Below are positions 59,633-64,000 of a stretch of 64,000 nt of DNA, one piece after another. The translations under genes were made by a program, and so were the position numbers. The notes under the pieces were generated by a model. It searched no databases and was not told where the DNA came from. It saw nothing but the letters and a program-made list of their open reading frames with translations. Position 1 is the stretch's first letter. Every line of letters starts with the position of its first letter. Source of the DNA: Poecilobothrus nobilitatus (lineage: Eukaryota; Arthropoda; Insecta; Diptera; Dolichopodidae); contig OX352774.1 of assembly GCA_947095535.1 (NCBI GenBank), positions 234,943,825-235,007,824 on the forward strand, in the 5' to 3' direction.

Positions 59633-60744
59633 ATATTGTTATTTCCACAATAAAAATAATATTATAATCTGAATATTACATAATTTTAGAAATAAAATTT
59701 AGAAATTGTATACATTTGTATACATCTATAACAAGGATACAAGGATAGGATATCATATTGTAATCAATTTAAATTAAAATACAAAGAAAAATGTAATATT
59801 CTCAAAAACTTAATTAAAGATATCTTAGAAATTTTCTTTTGTAAATTTTTGTCATATTTTTAAAGATATCATCTTATTTGCTCATATTAACTTAAATTTA
59901 AAAGAGAAGTAGAATTTAAGTTCCTATGACAAAAGCACAATAATCTTTTTTTTTCTTTTTTTTCTTGCTTATCACCTATTTACCAAACTTTTCTTAATAA
60001 TTCAAATCACGAGATTAACCAATGAATAATAAACAAGAATTCTTTTCAATTCAAAACAAGTATATCATAATATGTACATATATATATACCAACCTACATA
60101 TATAAAATATTTTAATAATATAAAATTACAACCAACTATATAACGAAAAACCCAATTTACGTCAGAATCAACTACATATAAAAAAAAACCACTTCACATT
60201 TAACAAAAAATTTTATCTATTTGTTAACAAGGGTGACTTCTCCTTACATAAAAAACAAAAACGAGGAAAAAAAATAAAATTCATAAGACAAAAGAACGTG
60301 AATTTATTCATGAAATGGAAAATGAATTCTCACCTCACATCTCTATAAAATGAAATATGAGTGTTACTATAGAATAAATCAAAATTCAGGTAAAGAGATA
60401 ATAACATTTTAGTTGGTGTTTTTTTTTTGTCTTCTAATAAAACTGGTAAAAAAATAAAAAGGAAAAAAAAAACTCATAAAAAAACAACAATACAGAATAA
60501 AATCTAGTAAAAAAAGAAAAAAAAATTAAAGGCCTCTTAACATGCTTTTAAGGATATTTTAGGTTTACCAGTACTTTACGATAACTATAAAACCACATCA
60601 ATTGTTGCAAAAAATTGGCACATGTCCATATTCATGAGCAACTAAACAATACAAAAACAAAAATCTATTTATATTTTAGTGGTAATTTTTGATACCATAT
60701 TTCTATTAAGCACATTTAGCTTTAAATTATTACACACTTACTTA
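59633..60744. other. AT-rich sequence, nothing recognised
   Basis: Purine-rich A tracts (60170-60530). No gene recognised. Confidence 0.45.
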
Positions 60745-60895
60745 TGGATCGAATGCATTGTACTGAACTTGAACTCAAATGTTACTTTTTTAAGTGAAAA
60801 TTAATTTTTGTTTAGTTTTGGAAGCAAAAATGGAAGCCAGGAGCTATTGCATAAAAAAGTAAGATTTGAGTTTAAGCTCAGTTTTATGCGACCAA
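60745..60895. mobile_element. MITE, copy 2
   Basis: The right end in reverse complement reads TTGGTCGCATAAAACTGAGC then TTAAACTCAAATCTTACTTT. The left end reads TGGATCGAATGCATTGTACT then GAACTTGAACTCAAATGTTA, giving arms of about 45 bp. The same terminal sequence as copy 1 at 42833-42962 (TTGGTCGAATGCATAAAACT) shows a dispersed family. No coding capacity. Confidence 0.75.
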
Positions 60896-61259
60896 TTTAT
60901 TAGACTCTCAGTTTTTTTTCAAGTGATTCACAAAAGTTAAATAATTTATTTCATGCAGTTTTTAACTGGCAAGAAACAATATTAAAAATAAGATGAAAAA
61001 TATTTAATGAATTTTAAATTTGAGAATTGTAAACTGATATCTCTCATTCGACACTTTCATTGATTTAAATTTTGGTTTTAATGAGGATTATACAATTTTT
61101 CATTTTAAATAAATTTAAAATTTCATTTAATTTCCATATAAAACTTTATATGAAAAGTATATACCTCTTCAATTTAAAGTAATATTACTTTTTTAGCTCA
61201 GCTAACGCAATGGTAATCATTAAAATCCAGTGCACCTTCAAACAAACGAGATGTCATCC

Positions 61260-61500
61260 AATTTTCTTTGCGATTTGTGCCTGATACTAAGCCGCACCCC
61301 TTCGATTAATAAACCATCTGTATAACCATTCCGTGAATTGTCAATTATTACGATTGACCGTTCTGAAGATTCTTACCAAAATAATATCATCCAAAATTTT
61401 TTGATAATAACTCCTTTGATTAATAAACGATTGTGTCAAATCAAAATACAATCACTTCAAACAAGAAGTGTCAATTATCATGATTGACCACTTGGAAGAT
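61260..61500. repeat. Two-unit diverged tandem repeat with inverted motif
   Basis: TTCGATTAATAAACC at about 61301 and TTTGATTAATAAACG at about 61415 start two units. Each contains GTCAATTATTACGATTGAC (61340-61358) or GTCAATTATCATGATTGAC (61470-61488), in which GTCAAT and ATTGAC form an inverted repeat, followed by GAAGATT and ATCACCAAAA-like sequence. Function unknown. Confidence 0.65.
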
Positions 61501-61646
61501 TATCACCAAAACAATATTCCTACTTTTTTAAAATTTTATATATCCAATAATAGAATGATTTTTTTCAAATTTTTTTTCGAAATTATTCAATAGTCCTATT
61601 TTTGGACTATATACTATAGTATAATATATTTTACCTCAAATATTTT

Positions 61647-63276
61647 TATACATGTACGATAAGGATCAGATATATTAAAATTGCTCCTCCGTTTGTAATA
61701 CCTCGATATAAGCGAGCTAGATATACCTTCAAAGGTATGGATCGGATCAGATATACCTTCAAAGGTATTGGATCGGATCGGATCTGTCCATCAGCAAGAT
61801 AATTCAAAAACTAACAAAGCTAGAGTCTTGAATTTAACACAAAATATACTTACAACAATTTGTAGGTTCCCTACTGTTTTTGGTTGAAATTCGACCAAAA
61901 CTTCGGGTATCTCTCGAACACCTAACTTTTAGTTTCCCACATTTTTTTTTAAATAGAGCCATGAAATTTAAACTGCTGATAGATATCATAAAAATATTAA
62001 TTTTATTTTTACAACTTTTTTCTGTAGCCCCCACCCGTTACGGAGCTACAGCCCCCCAAAGTTCTAAAAAGCTCTATATTTAAATTGTTATAACAAAAGT
62101 TATATAAGGTATATCTTCAATTTGAAAACACCAAACGATTACTGCTTTTATTAGCTTTAAAAATATATATACAATAAATATAAACTTGTGGCATACGGTA
62201 TCTTAATTTACCGTTATGAGAATCTTAAATTTTGCAAAATTCTTGACTCCTTTTCTTCCAAACGGTCTAAATTAGAAACTTGAAATTTTGAGGGAAGTTA
62301 GGCCTTTGAAAATATGAGTCATTTCAGAAAATATTTTTGTATCGTCACCATTTCGGAGCTGTATGGGGTCAAAAACTGAAAAATTTCTTATTTTTAAACA
62401 CTTGTAACTTAGGCACTGTACACATTTTACTTCGGCCAGATATAAAAATTAAAGCTTCAGCAATATATTTTTACGTGTCTTAAAGGCTTCTTTTAATTGT
62501 ATTCTTTATTTTTGTACTTTTAATGTATATTAAATGGGTTTCAAAGTTACAGCCCCCCAAAATCTATTTTCAGATGTATATATCTCAGGCTCTGCGTAGT
62601 AATCTTACAATCTAAAAACACTAGAAGACCGCAAATTTTGTTACCTCAATAAAGCAATATCAAAATTATGCAATATTTTGTAATTTACTATTCAAATTTG
62701 CCGTTATATGAAAACCACATTTTGCATGAAATTTCTTTTTTTCATAACTCCTTTTCAAATTTTTGTGCAAGCCACAATTATTCTAAACAGTTTGTATTGT
62801 CTTTTGGAAATATGCGCTTTTAAAAACCGTTGGTTTACATTTAAATAAATAAAAAATATAACGGTTGCTTGAGGAATTTATATTCATATGATATTATTAT
62901 ACATACTTATATAACTCATGTTTATTTACATATCGTATATGTCACTGATGAATGAATGATATATAATACATATGCTTAGTATAAATTATTATACATTTGC
63001 CGCTTAGTATTAAATGGTACTATAGCATATTTGGAAAAGTTTTGGATTGATAATCCTTATGTGGAAGGTTAGAATCTGCTTTTGAAGAATGTGTAAACAT
63101 ATAGTTTGAATATATGTACAACCCATCGTTCTAGAAATATTATAAAATGCACCCAAATTATTTTAAAATACTAAAAAATTAAAAAAATAATATTATAAGC
63201 AGAGTGACAGGCTATGAACATACTAACTCTTCGTAGAGGTATCTAAGAGTTGACAAGGCAACTGTATTTTTGCTCG
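61647..63276 (+). repeat. Helentron-like element B3, a B/C mosaic
   Basis: The 5' part (61647-62400) is family B with an eroded hairpin (TATACATGTACGATAAGGAT), a duplicated ATACCTTCAAAGGTAT segment, and the GTCC tract reduced to TCTGTCCATCAGC. The 3' part (from about 62850: ATAACGGTTGCTTGAGG onward to AGAGTTGACAAGGCAACTG and GCTCG plus T run) is also family B. Between them 62405-62845 matches family C in reverse orientation to C1 (ACTTCGGCCAGATATAAAAA, TTCTAAACAGTTTGTATTG, AAAACCGTTGGTTTACATT). Frames at 61834-62083 are not genes. Confidence 0.85.
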
Positions 63277-64000
63277 TTTTTATTAGATCCCGTTTGAAGA
63301 CACATAATAATTATATTGTCATAGGAACATATTTGCAGAATGCCTTCACAGCGTATTTTTTAATTAAATAGAACCTGATAACCATAACCATAAAGGTTAT
63401 TAGCACCATAATAAAAAATAATTTAAGAATAGCTGGTTCACATACGATATACCCATAATAGATATTCTAATTCACAACGGTTTATTACAAACTCATTCCC
63501 ATATTAATACCCAATCTAATACATCCCGGTTCTCTTTAAACTTCTAATTGGACCAAAGAAACTTTTTACAGCATAAAATAATTAACAAAACAGATGGACA
63601 TTGATATACCACTCTTGAAAATGAACAGTCAAAATCGGAAACAAAATAAATGTTTTCTGCTTCTTTTGAAAAATACCATATTATTGTTTCAATAATCTAT
63701 AATAAAATAACCACAACAACTACTCATATTATATACAATATTACATAAGTATAAATCGAATAGTATTAGTTTTTACTAATACGATTCAAAAAAATTCGAA
63801 AAGAATGAATATTACACCATATTATATAACCACATATCCAATATTTAAAGAAAATTTCCTTTCTGTTTGGTTTTCTAATCACGATAACTATTTACACTTC
63901 TATCATCTACGAAAATCACGAATTCAATAATATTATATCAATTTGTTTCAATCAAGTTCTATAGAATATCAAATATCATAAATATATGTATGTGTGTATG
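63277..64000. other. AT-rich sequence, nothing recognised
   Basis: No exon, RNA gene or repeat recognised up to the end of the window. Confidence 0.45.

Overview
This window looks like a gene-poor, very AT-rich stretch of an arthropod nuclear genome, most likely an insect. The reasons are the composition (long A/T runs throughout, no compact ORF-dense stretches), tRNA-derived SINEs with intact Pol III A/B boxes, fragments of non-LTR retrotransposons, an internally deleted Tc1/mariner-like transposon of a type common in insects, and several families of long non-coding repeats with a 5' hairpin and a (GTCC)n tract that resemble the DINE-1/mini-me (non-autonomous Helentron) elements of flies. 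I found no host protein-coding gene, rRNA or functional tRNA. The longest open frame (179 codons at 16495-17034) overlaps an antisense SINE and is not convincing.

Layout. 1-5.3 kb: Helentron-like copy A1 (1753-2522), then two copies of a related family C arranged head to head (C1 minus, C2 plus). 5.3-8.6 kb: AT-rich, with a pyrimidine-rich island near 6.6-6.9 kb. 8.6-12.1 kb: a decayed SINE, two LINE ORF2 C-terminal fragments of the same type (8.9 and 10.9 kb), and a 905-bp mariner-like element with matching terminal inverted repeats. 12-17.7 kb: AT-rich, with two decayed SINE-like copies. 17.8-19.4 kb: Helentron-like copy B1. 19.4-23 kb: homopolymer-rich. 23-27 kb: a SINE cluster, including a SINE with a perfect 16-bp target duplication inserted in the tail of an inverted SINE, a 5'-truncated LINE 3' end with its own duplication, and a tandem SINE dimer bounded by one duplication. 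28.5-31 kb: a second type of LINE fragment and an old B copy. 34.5-37.3 kb: a C copy and a CTAG-starting dispersed repeat. 39.3-41.7 kb: two different fold-back structures, one carrying palindromic TCACCGGTGA/CACGTG sites and one with a GC-rich core. 42.8-44.1 kb: a MITE and a SINE. 44.7-48.3 kb: the large A2 element with a 306-bp higher-order tandem array, plus a decayed A3. 50.2-51.1 kb: a C copy. 54.6-56.2 kb: B2. 57.1-57.8 kb: the best preserved LINE ORF2 fragment. 58.7-60.9 kb: a second CTAG repeat, a SINE head and a second MITE copy. 61.2-63.3 kb: a local tandem repeat and B3, which is a B/C mosaic.

The sequence therefore records transposon activity rather than a working gene set. LINEs probably supplied the machinery for the SINEs, because the two share a 3' end and a TAAA-type tail. 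An unseen Helentron probably mobilised families A, B and C, and an unseen transposase the MITEs. I see no credible new defence, biosynthetic or regulatory system. The most unusual items are the fold-back element with the TCACCGGTGA array, the fold-back with a GC-rich core, the mosaic B3, the tandem growth inside A2 and the dimeric SINE. All sequence comparisons were made by eye, so element edges are approximate unless a duplication or inverted repeat fixes them.
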